Assembly (NCBI GenBank): GCA_947623455.1
Contig: OX392529.1
Location: forward strand, 1,426,001-1,490,000
Source of the DNA: Mimachlamys varia
Taxonomy: Eukaryota > Mollusca > Bivalvia > Pectinida > Pectinidae
Direction: 5' to 3'
Length of the DNA stretch: 64,000 nucleotides
Below are positions 1 to 11,337 of the stretch, in pieces. Positions within the stretch are counted from its first letter, which is position 1, and the number at the start of each line of letters is the position of its first letter. Made by a program: the position numbers and the translations under genes. The notes beneath the pieces are model-generated. The model had not been told where the DNA came from and ran no database searches. It saw only the letters and a list, made by a program, of their open reading frames with translations.

Positions 1-316
1 GAAACCTTTCTTGTCTCTAGATCTTTGTGCCCTTGTATCAAGGTAGGAACCTTTCTTGTCTCTAGATCCCTGTGCCCTTGTATCAAGGTAGGAAACCTTT
101 CCTGTCTCTAGATCTCTGTGTGCCTTTGTATCAAGGTAGAAAACCTTTCTTGTCTCTAGATCTCTGTGCCCTTGTATCAAGGTAGGAAACCTTTCCTGTC
201 TCTAGATCTCTGTGTGCCTTTGTATCAAGGTAGAAAACCTTTCTTGTCTCTAGATCTCTGTGCCTTTGTATCAAGGTAGAAAACCTTTCTTGTCTCTCTG
301 TGCCTTTGTATCAAGT
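1..316. repeat. 46-bp tandem repeat, cut by window start
   Basis: About seven units of roughly 46 bp, each containing cctttcttgtctctagatct and then tttgtatcaaggta. Some units carry small indels (ctgtg versus ctgtgtg) and the last is shortened. The array runs off the left edge, so its true length is unknown. No coding signal is seen in it. If the stomatin gene begins upstream of the window, this array lies in one of its 5' introns. Confidence 0.9.
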
Positions 317-349
317 TATATACTAGAAACTCATGTTCATTATACACAT

Positions 350-1106
350 GTACAGTAGTGGTAATGTGTAAGGCACCAAAACATGTGTGCGTACATCATG
401 CATACACTGTTCACACTGTTCCCCCATGTGCTCACTGTGAGCTAGGTGATCTAAAGATCGGTCGTTAATGTGTGCAATTCTCCTCGATTATTGATTGATA
501 AATATTATGGAATAAAAAAATATGGAACCCTCTTGTCGAAATGCTTTTCTCATCATATTAACTGGGATTATGCTAATTTTACAATATACAGTAAACTATA
601 TTACAGTGGCCATGAGACAGCCAAGAATGGGTTTAGTTCCAAGGTAACAGAACAGGTAAATAACATATACGGGATTTAAGTCACCTGTCTTGTGGCTGGC
701 GATATGCCACGGCATCTAATGATAAAATAAGCTTTACTCTGTTATGAAAACAAAACTGGAACGCTTGTAATTAGTTATTTGTACCCATCACTTTACCTGT
801 GTTTTCACACCCAGGCCAGAGATGTATAAACATATGTCTTTGTACAGGTATAACTTGGTAAAAAACTGGCAATGTTTACCTGAATGAGAACGAGTCAATA
901 TGTGTTGAAAGTTTACTTGTGTATATTTGGTTTGTTTCAAAAACTACGAAAAGACCATTTATGATTCTAAGAAAAATAGTTGGAATAAAGAAATATGCTT
1001 AAAACAACTAGCACGAAACCATATATATGATTAAACCATTTCTCAATTTACACCAACCACGTAGTTTATCGTACTCACACATTGGCGATAGAAATAATTA
1101 CCCAGG
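350..1106. repeat. Dispersed ~760-bp repeat, copy 1
   Basis: This stretch resembles 58511-59287 in the same orientation. Shared blocks in the same order include atgtgtgcgtacatcatgca, attttacaatatacagt, ccatgagacag and ggtaacagaacaggtaaata. Both copies have many substitutions and small indels, so the duplication is not recent. I could not find terminal inverted repeats or a target duplication, so it may be an old interspersed element or a diverged duplication. No convincing ORF is seen; the short ORF at 470-679 is not conserved in the other copy. Confidence 0.7.
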
Positions 1107-1372
1107 AGAGATAAGGGAGATAACTAGTAAATGTTGACAAATACAAGCACAACACATTGTACAAATACACAATACACAACACAAGCACAGTAGATATACA
1201 GTACATTACTCTCTATGAACATAAATAATGTTCTATGCAAACATTTATATTGTATGTATATACACATAATACACTAAATGCTTTCTTTGGATTGGTTTTA
1301 AGGTCAAACTTTTAAAGGTCAAGAATAATTAAAGTGATAGATCTATCCCTAAACTATCAAACTATCATAGTT

Positions 1373-2897
1373 AGGGCCCCGCATCGAGAGATGCGGGTGC
1401 CCTATAGTAATCAGGTTGTCCGTCTGTCCGTCTGTCTGTCCGTCTGTCTGTCTGTCCGTCTGTCTGTCTGTCCGTCCGTCTGTCCGTTTTTTGTCTTCTG
1501 CACAAAAATGTTTGCAGGAGATGAAGGAGTTGTATAAAATTGGAACTGATGATTCCTCATGCATCCTAGATCACATGTGTAGTATTTCATGCAAATCCGA
1601 TTCAAAATGGCTGTTAGGCAGCCATATTGGATTTTAACATTAACATGAAAATACTGAATCTTTGCTGTTTCTTCTGCACAAAAATGTTTCCAGGAGATGA
1701 AGGATTTGTATCAAATTGGAACTGATGATTCCTCATTCATCCTAGATCACATGTGTAGTATTTCATGCAAATTGGATTCAAAATGGCTGTTAGGCGGCCA
1801 TATTGGATTTTAACATTAACATGAAAATACTGAATCTTTGCTGTTTTTAACTGTTCACTAATCGATTATGCAAAGTAGTGAACAAATAAACCAAGAGTTA
1901 ACTGACAATGATCAAACTCATAGTTCAAGGTCACAAGTTCAAAGGTCAACGGTCAAGGTTATCCTGGATAGGCTACAAAATGCCAGGTAATCGACCCTTT
2001 TGGATTTTAGCCTTGAGAGTGCCAGATTTACTCAAATTACAACTGTACCGACACATCGCAGCGGCTCCCACATTGATCATGTTTGGACTAGAGTCATTCC
2101 TGAGGGAAGTCGAACACAATGGTACAACTCACGAAACCGTGTGTTGCCATGGTAAGGAAATGGAGGCTTCTGATTGGTCGGAAGTTAGATATTGTTCGAT
2201 TTCAGCGAAAATTGGTAAATATGGGTATTAAGGGAAGCCTAACACAATGGTACCACTTTCGAAACTGTCCTTTGCCATGGTTACGAAATGGAGGCTTCTG
2301 ATTGGTCACAACTTACATATTGTTTTATTTCCGTGAAAATTGATACAAATGGGTTTTGATGGAAACCGAACACAATGGTACAACTCACGAAACCGTGCGT
2401 TGCCATGGTAACGAAATGGAGGCTTCTCATTGATCAAAATTAAGATATTGTTTGATTTCAGTGCAAATTGGTACATAGGGGTATTGAGGGAAGCCAAACA
2501 CAATGGTTTAACTTTCGAAACTGTCTGTTGCCATGATAACGAAATGCAGGTTTCTGATTGGTCAAAATTTAAATATTGTTCGATTTCGGCAAAAAGTGGT
2601 ACATAGGGGTATTAAGGGAAGCCAAACACAATGGTACCATTTAAGAAAACATCAGTTGTCATGGTGAAAAATAGAGGCTTCTGCACATATACATATACAC
2701 ATATACAGTACTATTACACTCTTCCATTAGCATAATTTACGACTGTTGGGGTAGTTTGGGGGACATTATAGTAACGGCCGCCGTTACAATTAGTACTTGT
2801 TTATAATTGTTTTCTAACACTTACAAATTTAACATCACTGTCCTAAAACTCTAAAATAGCAATATTCATTGGAGCATCAGACATATTGCGGGGCCCT
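1373..2897. mobile_element. 1.5-kb non-autonomous DNA transposon-like element
   Basis: The left end reads agggccccgca and the right end tgcggggccct, giving a perfect 11-bp terminal inverted repeat. TT lies outside both ends and could be a very short target duplication. Internally it holds the TCTG-rich microsatellite (1417-1490), two direct copies of about 178 bp (from about 1493 and 1671, each with cacaaaaatgttt and aaatggctgttaggc), and about five diverged units of about 120-140 bp between 2100 and 2690 (each with gccatgg and ggaggcttctgattgg). A small palindrome, gtaacggccgccgttac, lies at 2771-2787. No transposase ORF is visible. The family is not identified. Confidence 0.6.
1417..1490. 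repeat. (TCTG/TCCG)n microsatellite
   Basis: An imperfect tetranucleotide run of gtctgtccgtctgtctgtcc type. It lies just inside the left end of the 1373-2897 element. Short ORFs on both strands here, rich in SVCLSVCL or RQTDRQTD, are simply translations of the repeat. Confidence 0.9.
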
Positions 2898-3087
2898 TTC
2901 TGATGTATCAGTGTTCTAGTTACATTGTAGTAGACAAGTATACTATTGACAATCATATCAATCCCAAGGAAATGAAATCAGAATATCTTCTAGAATTGTA
3001 AGAATGATAGCAGTATAGAAAATAATCAAACTGTGAGATATAGAAGGATAGGATACTTGTATACATTGATTGTTGTGATGTTAACAG
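2898..3087 (+). other. Intron end before the first visible stomatin exon
   Basis: AT-rich sequence with no repeat or ORF that I can recognise. It ends in ttgttgtgatgttaacag, a plausible branch region and 3' splice site. The upstream exon that this intron joins to is not in the window. Confidence 0.6.
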
Positions 3088-3160
3088 GTGGTACAAGAGT
3101 ATGAACGAGCCGTCATCTTCAGACTTGGCCGACTAGTCAAGGGCGGGGCAAAGGGCCCAG
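3088..3160 (+). CDS. STOM: Stomatin exon A (start of SPFH region)
   Basis: The 73-nt exon encodes [16 protein letters not shown] followed by VKGGAKGP and the first base of a Gly codon. It is the first part of the stomatin SPFH domain; the EYERA-FRLGR and GGAKGPG motifs are hallmarks of the family. The acceptor is ttaacag|gtg and the donor cccag|gtttgt; the exon ends in phase 1, matching the next exon, which begins with the last two bases of the Gly codon. In stomatins this segment directly follows the membrane-inserted hairpin, which must be encoded by an exon upstream of the window or one I could not see. A start codon is therefore not expected here. Confidence 0.93.
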
Positions 3161-3187
3161 GTTTGTATATTTCATATTATTATTATA

Positions 3188-3560
3188 CGTACCCCCTGCA
3201 ACAAAGTTTGGGGGTATACTAGAATCAGGTTGTCCGTTCGTCTGTCTGTAGACACAACAATATACCAGCTACTCCTCCTAAACTACTGAGGGATTTCAAT
3301 GAAACTTGGTGGCAATAATCCTTATACATTGTAGATGTGCATATGCATAATCTATATCATGTTTTAAAAAAAAATGGTTGCCATGGTAATCAAGTCACTA
3401 TACTTTGGTTTTTAGGGGGGACATTTTTCAGACAACTACAAATAAACCTGTGAACCGATTCAAGTAAAACTACACAGGAATGTTAGGCACCATTTGTTAA
3501 TGTGCATGCAGGGTATTTTTCTGCAGAAATTTGGTTGCCATGGTAACCAGGTCAAAATAC
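3188..3560. repeat. Dispersed repeat with terminal hairpin (partial)
   Basis: It begins with a stem-loop, taccccc...gggggta (3190-3216), followed by tactagaatcaggttgtccg and a gtctgtctgt run. This layout parallels the start of the 1373-2897 element, which also has atcaggttgtccgtctgtcc. Two ggttgccatggtaa copies (about 3374 and 3534) suggest an internal tandem unit of about 160 bp. The right end is unclear because a 29/38-bp minisatellite starts near 3575. I associate such hairpin-plus-gtccgt repeats with molluscan genomes, but the family name is unknown to me. Confidence 0.5.
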
Positions 3561-3574
3561 CCAAATTCTTGTGG

Positions 3575-3950
3575 AATACTAATTTGTCTTATTGCTTTTT
3601 ACAGTCACCGGTTAGACACCTCATGTCTTATTGCTGTTTACACTCACCGGTTGGACACCTCATGTCTTATTGCTGTTTACTAGACACCTCATGTCTTATT
3701 GCTGTTTACTAGACACCTCATGTCTTATTGCTGTTTACTAGACATCTCGTGTCTTATTGCTGTTTACTAGACACCTCATGTCTTATTGCTGTTTACTAGA
3801 CACCTCATGTCTTATTGCTTTTTACACTCACCGGTTAGACACCTCATGTCTTATTGCTGTTTACTAGACACCTCATGTCTTACTGCTGTTTACACTCACC
3901 AGTTAGACATCTCATGTCTTATTGCTGTTTACACTCATCAGTTCAGACCT
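3575..3950. repeat. 29/38-bp minisatellite
   Basis: About eleven units built around agacacctcatgtcttattg followed by ctgtttact. Some units carry an extra cactcaccgg block, giving 38 bp instead of 29 bp. Short overlapping ORFs here (for example 3494-3712) are translations of the repeat. It lies in the intron between exons A and B, about 400 bp downstream of the exon A donor. Confidence 0.85.
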
Positions 3951-4156
3951 GTATTCTTGCGGCTGCATTCCTATATCTTTTCTCATTTACATTGAAAGTT
4001 CAAGAAAAAATTTGGAAACTGTTCAGGAGAAGATTACTTCAGTTGAAATTCTGATGAAATTTGGCAGCTTTTTACTTCTCTTGCCAAAAGTAGGATACAG
4101 ATGACATTATCTTGGTAACAATATGAAAATTAAATGAATGATTTGAAGACAAAAAA

Positions 4157-7100
4157 TGACTAACTGAAGTGAGGAATCATTAATTGGTATTGTTACTAGT
4201 CACTGTTTGTTGGACTAACTGTAGTGAGGAATCATTAATTGGTATGTTACTAGTCACTGTTTGTTGGACTAACTGAAGTGAGGAATCATTAATTGGTAGT
4301 GTTACTAGTCACTGTCTGTTGGACTAACTGAAGTGAAGAATCATTAATTGGTATTGTTACTTGTCACTGTTTGTTGGACTAACTGAAGTGAGGAATCATT
4401 AATTGGTATTGTTACTAGTCACTGTTTGTTGGACTAACTGAAGTGAGGAATCATTAATTGGTATTGTTACTAGTCGCTGTTTGTTGGACTAACTGAAGTG
4501 AGGAATCATTAATTGTTATTGTTACTAGTCATTGTCTGTTGGACTAACTGAAGTGAAGAATCATTAATTGGTATTGTTACTAGTCACTGTTTGTTGGACT
4601 AACTGAATTGAAGAATCATTAATTGGTATTGTTACTAGTCGCTGTTTGTTGGACTAACTGAAGTGAGGAATCATTAATTGGTATTGTTACTAGTCACTGT
4701 TTGTTGGACTAACTGAAGTGAAGAATCATTAATTGGTATTGTTACTAGTCGCTGTTTGTTGGACTAACTGAAGTGAGGAATCATTAATTGGTAGTGTTAC
4801 TAGTCACTGTCTGTTGGACTAACTGAAGTGAAGAATCATTAATTGGTATTGTTACTAGTCACTGTTTGTTGGACTAACTGAAGTGAGGAATCATTAATTG
4901 GTATTGTTACTAGTCACTGTTTGTTGGACTAACTGAAGTGAGGAATCATTAATTGGTATTGTTACTAGTCGCTGTTTGTTGGACTAACTGAAGTGAGGAA
5001 TCATTAATTGGTATGTTACTAGTCACTGTCTGTTGGACTAACTGTAGTGAGGAATCATTAATTGGTATTGTTACTAGTCATTGTTTGTTGGACTAACTGA
5101 AGGGAGAAATCATTAATTGGTATGTTACTAGTCACTGTTTGTTGGACTAACTGAAGTGAGGAATCATTAATTGGTAGTGTTACTAGTCACTGTCTGTTGG
5201 ACTAACTGAAGTGAAGAATCATTAATTGGTATTGTTACTAGTCACTGTTTGTTGGACTAACTGAAGTGAGGAATCATTAATTGGTATTGTTACTAGTCAC
5301 TGTTTGTTGGACTAACTGAAGTGAGGAATCATTAATTGGTATTGTTACTAGTCACTGTTTGTTGGACTAACTGAAGTGAGGAATCATTAATTGGTATTGT
5401 TACTAGTCACTGTTTGTTGGACTAACTGAAGTGAAGAATCATTAATTGGTATTGTTACTAGTCGCTGTTTGTTGGACTAACTGAAGTGAGGAATCATTAA
5501 TTGGTATTGTTACTAGTCGCTGTTTGTTGGACTAACTGTAGTGAGGAATCATTAATTGGTATTGTTACTAGTCGCTGTTTGTTGGACTAACTGAAGTGAG
5601 GAATCATTAATTGGTATTGTTACTAGTCACTGTTTGTTGGACTAACTGTAGTGAGGAATCATTAATTGGTATTGTTACTAGTCATTGTTTGTTGGACTAA
5701 CTGAAGGGAGAAATCATTAATTGGTATTGTTACTAGTCACTGTCTGTTGGACTAACTGAAGTGAGGAATCATTAATTGGTATTGTTACTAGTCACTGTCT
5801 GTTGGACTAACTGTAGTGAGGAATCATTAATTGGTATGTTACTAGTCACTGTCTGTTGGACTAACTGTAGTGAGGAATCATTAATTGGTATTGTTACTAG
5901 TCATTGTTTGTTGGACTAACTGAAGGGAGAAATCATTAATTGGTATTGTTACTAGTCACTGTTTGTTGGACTAACTGAAGGGAGAAATCATTAATTGGTA
6001 TGTTACTAGTCACTGTCTGTTGGACTAACTGTAGTGAGGAATCATTAATTGGTATTGTTACTAGTCACTGTTTGTTGGACTAACTGAAGTAAGGAATCAT
6101 TAATTGGTATTGTTACTAGTCACTGTTTGTTGGACTAACTGAAGTGAGGAATCATTAATTGGTATTGTTACTAGTCACTGTTTGTTGGACTAACTGAAGT
6201 GAGGAATCATTAATTGGTATTGTTACTAGTCACTGTTTGTTGGACTAACTGAAGTAAGGAATCATTAATTGGTATTGTTACTAGTCACTGTTTGTTGGAC
6301 TAACTGAAGTAAGGAATCATTAATTGGTATTGTTACTAGTCACTGTTTGTTGGACTAACTGAAGTGAGGAATCATTAATTGGTATTGTTACTAGTCACTG
6401 TTTGTTGGACTAACTGAAGTGAGGAATCATTAATTGGTATTGTTACTAGTCACTGTTTGTTGGACTAACTGAAGTGAGAAATCATTAATTGGTATTGTTA
6501 CTAGTCATTGTTTGTTGGACTAACTGAAGTGAGGAATCATTAATTGGTATTGTTACTAGTCACTGTTTGTTGGACTAACTGAAGTGAGGAATCATTAATT
6601 GGTATTGTTACTAGTCATTGTTTGTTGGACTAACTGAAGTGAGGAATCATTAATTGGTATTGTTACTAGTCACTGTTTGTTGGACTAACTGAAGTGAGGA
6701 ATCATTAATTGGTATTGTTACTAGTCGCTGTTTGTTGGACTAACTGAAGTGAGGAATCATTAATTGGTATTGTTACTAGTCACTGTTTGTTGGACTAACT
6801 GAAGTGAGGAATCATTAATTGGTATTGTTACTAGTCGCTGTTTGTTGGACTAACTGAAGTGAAGAATCATTAATTGGTAGTGTTACTAGTCGCTGTTTGT
6901 TGGACTAACTGAAGTGAGGAATCATTAATTGGTATTGTTACTAGTCATTGTTTGTTGGACTAACTGAAGTGAGAAATCATTAATTGGTATTGTTACTAGT
7001 CACTGTTTGTTGGACTAACTGAAGTGAGGAATCATTAATTGGTATTGTTACTAGTCACGGTTTGTTGGACTAACTGAAGTGAGGAATCATTAATTGGTAT

Positions 7101-10100
7101 TGTTACTAGTCACTGTTTGTTGGACTAACTGAAGTGAGAAATCATTAATTGTTATTGTTACTAGTCACTGTTTGTTGGACTAACTGAAGTGAGAAATCAT
7201 TAATTGTTATTGTTACTAGTCACTGTTTGTTGGACTAACTGAAGTGAGAAATCATTAATTGGGATTGCTACTAGTCATTGTTTGTTGGACTAACTGAAGT
7301 GAGAAATCATTAATTGGTATTGTTACTAGTCACTGTTTGTTGGACTAACTGAAGTGAGAAATCATTAATTGGGATTGCTACTAGTCATTGTTTGTTGGAT
7401 TAACTGAAGTGAGGAATCATTAATTGGTATTGTTACTTGTCACTGTTTGTTGGACTAACTGAAGTGAAGAATCATTAATTGGTATTGTTACTAGTCATTG
7501 TTTGTTGGACTAACTGAAGTGAGGAATCATTAATTGGTATTGTTACTAGTCACTGTTTGTTGGACTAACTGAATTGAAGAATCATTAATTGGTATTGTTA
7601 CTAGTCACTGTTTGTTGGACTAACTGAAGTGAGGAATCATTAATTTGTATTGTTACTAGTCACTGTCTGTTGGACTAACTGAAGTGAAGAATCATTAATT
7701 GGTATTGTTACTAGTCACTGTTTGTTGGACTAACTGAAGTGAAGAATCATTAATTGGTAGTGTTACTAGTCACTGTTTGTTGGACTAACTGAAGTGAGGA
7801 ATCATTAATTGGTATTGTTACTAGTCACTGTTTGTTGGACTAACTGAAGTGAAGAATCATTAATTGGTATTGTTACTAGTCACTGTTTGTTGGACTAACT
7901 GAAGTGAGGAATCATTAATTTGTATTGTTACTAGTCACTGTCTGTTGGACTAACTGAAGTGAAGAATCATTAATTGGGATTGTTACTAGTCGCTGTTTGT
8001 TGGACTAACTGAAGTGAGGAATCATTAATTGGTATTGTTACTAGTCACTGTTTGTTGGACTAACTGAAGTGAGGAATCATTAATTGGGATTGCTACTAGT
8101 CATTGTTTGTTGGACTAACTGAAGTGAGAAATCATTAATTGGGATTGTTACTAGTCACTGTTTGTTGGACTAACTGTAGTGAGGAATCATTAATTGGTAT
8201 TGTTACTAGTCACTGTTTGTTGGACTAACTGAAGTGAGAAATCATTAATTGGTATTGTTACTAGTCGCTGTTTGTTGGACTAACTGAAGTGAGGAATCAT
8301 TAATTGGTATTGTTACTAGTCATTGTTTGTTGGACTAACTGAAGTGAGGAATCATTAATTGGTATTGTTACTAGTCATTGTCTGTTGGACTAACTGAAGT
8401 GAAGAATCATTAATTGGTATTGTTACTAGTCACTGTCTGTTGGACTAACTGAAGTGAGGAATCATTAATTGGTATTGTTACTAGTCGCTGTTTGTTGGAC
8501 TAACTGAAGTGAGGAATCATTAATTTGTATTGTTACTAGTCACTGTCTGTTGGACTAACTGAAGTGAAGAATCATTAATTGGTAGTGTTACTAGTCGCTG
8601 TTTGTTGGACTAACTGAAGTGAGGAATCATTAATTGGTATTGTTACTAGTCACTGTCTGTTGGACTAACTGAAGTGAAGAATCATTAATTGGTATTGTTA
8701 CTAGTCACTGTCTGTTGGACTAACTGAAGTGAAGAATCATTAATTGGTATTGTTACTAGTCACTGTTTGTTGGACTAACTGAAGTGAGGAATCATTAATT
8801 GGTATGTTACTAGTCACTGTCTGTTGGACTAACTGTAGTGAAGAATCATTAATTGGTATTGTTACTAGTCATTGTTTGTTGGACTAACTGTAGTGAGGAA
8901 TCATTAATTGGTATTGTTACTAGTCATTGTTTGTTGGACTAACTGAAGTGATGAATCATTAATTGGTATTGTTACTAGTCACTGTTTGTTGGACTAACTG
9001 AAGTGAAGAATCATTAATTGGTATTGTTACTAGTCACTGTTTGTTGGACTAACTGAAGTGAGGAATCATTAATTGGTATTGTTACTAGTCGCTGTTTGTT
9101 GGACTAACTGAAGTGAAGAATCATTAATTGGTATTGTTACTAGTCACTGTTTGTTGGACTAACTGAAGTGAGGAATCATTAATTGGTATTGTTACTAGTC
9201 ACTGTTTGTTGGACTAACTGAAGTGAGGAATCATTAATTGGTATGTTACTAGTCACTGTCTGTTGGACTAACTGAAGTGAGGAATCATTAATTGGTAGTG
9301 TTACTAGTCACTGTTTGTTGGACTAACTGAAGTGAAGAATCATTAATTGGTATTGTTACTAGTCACTGTTTGTTGGACTAACTGTAGTGAGGAATCATTA
9401 ATTGGTATTGTTACTAGTCACTGTTTGTTGGACTAACTGAAGTAAGGAATCATTAATTGGTATTGTTACTTGTCACTGTTTGTTGGACTAACTGAAGTGA
9501 GGAATCATTAATTGGTATTGTTAGTAGTCACTGTTTGTTGGACTAACTGAAGTGAAGAATCATTAATTGGTATTGTTACTAGTCGCTGTTTGTTGGACTA
9601 ACTGAAGTGAGGAATCATTAATTGGTATTGTTACTAGTCACTGTCTGTTGGACTAACTGAAGTGAAGAATCATTAATTGGTAGTGTTACTAGTCGCTGTT
9701 TGTTGGACTAACTGAAGTGAGAAATCATTAATTGGTATTGTTACTAGTCGCTGTCTGTTGGACTAACTGAAGTGAAGAATCATTAATTGGTAGTGTTACT
9801 AGTCGCTGTTTGTTGGACTAACTGAAGTGAGGAATCATTAATTGGTATTGTTACTAGTCATTGTTTGTTGGACTAACTGAAGTGAGGAATCATTAATTGG
9901 TATTGTTACTAGTCGCTGTTTGATGGACTAACTGAAGGGAGAAATCATTAATTGGTAGTGTTACTAGTCGCTGTCAGTTGGACTAACTGAAGTGAGGAAT
10001 CATTAATTGGTATTGTTACTAGTCATTGTTTGTTGGACTAACTGAAGTGAGGAATCATTAATTGGTATTGTTACTAGTCGCTGTTTGATGGACTAACTGA

Positions 10101-11019
10101 AGGGAGAAATCATTAATTGGTAGTGTTACTAGTCATTGTTTGTTGGACTAACTGAAGTGAGGAATCATTAATTGGTATTGTTACTAGTCACTGTTTGTTG
10201 GACTAACTGAAGTGAGGAATCATTAATTGGTATTGTTACTAGTCATTGTTTGTTGGACTAACTGAAGTGAGAAATCATTAATTGGTATTGTTACTAGTCA
10301 CTGTTTGTTGGACTAACTGAAGTGAGGAATCATTAATTGGTATTGTTACTAGTCACTGTTTGTTGGACTAACTGAAGTGAGGAATCATTAATTGGTATTG
10401 TTACTAGTCATTGTTTGTTGGACTAACTGAAGTGAAGAATCATTAATTGGTATTGTTACTAGTCATTGTTTGTTGGACTAACTGAAGTGAGGAATCATTA
10501 ATTGGTATTGTTACTAGTCGCTGTTTGTTGGACTAACTGAAGTGAGGAATCATTAATTGGTATTGTTACTAGTCACTGTTTGTTGGACTAACTGTAGTGA
10601 GGAATCATTAATTGGTATTGTTACTAGTCATTGTTTGTTGGACTAACTGAAGTGAGGAATCATTAATTGGTAGTGTTACTAGTCGCTGTTTGTTGGACTA
10701 ACTGTAGTGAGGAATCATTAATTGGTATTGTTACTAGTCATTGTTTGTTGGACTAACTGTAGTGAGGAATCATTAATTGGTATTGTTACTAGTCACTGTT
10801 TGTTGGACTAACTGAAGTGAGGAATCATTAATTGGTATTGTTACTAGTCACTGTTTGTTGGACTAACTGTAGTGAGGAATCATTAATTGGTATTGTCACT
10901 AGTCACTGTTTGTTGGACTAACTGAAGTGAAGAATCATTAATTGGGATTGCTACTAGTCACTGTTTGTTGGACTAACTGAAGTGAGAAATCATTAATTGT
11001 TGTTGTTACTAATCACTGT
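4157..11019. repeat. 55-bp tandem array (~125 copies)
   Basis: About 6.9 kb of 55-bp units. Each contains ggactaactgaagtgaggaa, tcattaattggtattg and ttactagtcactgtttgttg. Variants at a few positions (tcgctg, tcattg, ctgtct, gagaaatc, gtagtgtt) recur in patterned blocks, pointing to spread of multi-unit segments. The array runs into the 3' splice site of exon B: the last unit degenerates into tgtttgttggttccag and then the exon begins. Each unit has an ACTAAC motif resembling a branch-point consensus. Not coding. Confidence 0.95.
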
Positions 11020-11032
11020 TTGTTGGTTCCAG

Positions 11033-11115
11033 GTCTGTTCTTCATCATGCCTTGTATTGATTCCTACACCAAAGTGGACATTAGGACCGTGTCCTTCGAT
11101 GTGCCACCTCAAGAG
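11033..11115 (+). CDS. STOM: Stomatin exon B (SPFH domain)
   Basis: The 83-nt exon completes the split Gly codon and encodes LFFIMPCIDSYTKVDIRT followed by VSFDVPPQE. It aligns with the stomatin segment LFFILPC-D-VD-RT-SFD-PPQE. The acceptor is gttggttccag|gt and the donor caagag|gtaagg; it ends in phase 0. Its acceptor pyrimidine tract is formed by the last, degraded unit of the 55-bp array, so array expansion has reached to within a few bases of the splice site without destroying it. No other gene can be read from this interval. Confidence 0.95.
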
Positions 11116-11337
11116 GTAAGGGGTCTTTGTATAATCAATGTCACTATCCTGTAGGAATTAAAATGTTTATTTAACAAAGCGTAGAGCAAATGTCTTCCTG
11201 TGATGTATATTGGTACCTTAAAGAGCTATGGTTATTTGAGAACGTGCCAGGTTTGTTTGTGTTTTACGTCCTATTAACAGCTACGGTCAGGATAAGGACG
11301 TGCCAGGTTTGTTTGTGTTTGACGTCCTATTTCTGTT
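11116..11337 (+). other. Intron start with a small direct duplication
   Basis: Non-coding sequence after the exon B donor. From about 11243 it holds two partial copies of a short unit, gtgccaggtttgtttgtgtt then acgtcctatt, separated by about 55 bp. No ORF or RNA gene is seen. It runs into a second 55-bp array. Confidence 0.5.

Noticed and set aside
1..3087. Search for the stomatin N-terminal exon with the membrane hairpin
   Set aside because: No hydrophobic stretch with suitable splice borders was found before 3088; the ORFs at 470-679 and 1908-2231 do not resemble it.
4157..11019. Possible CRISPR-like array of regular repeats
   Set aside because: The units are contiguous with no unique spacers, and the setting is a eukaryotic intron.
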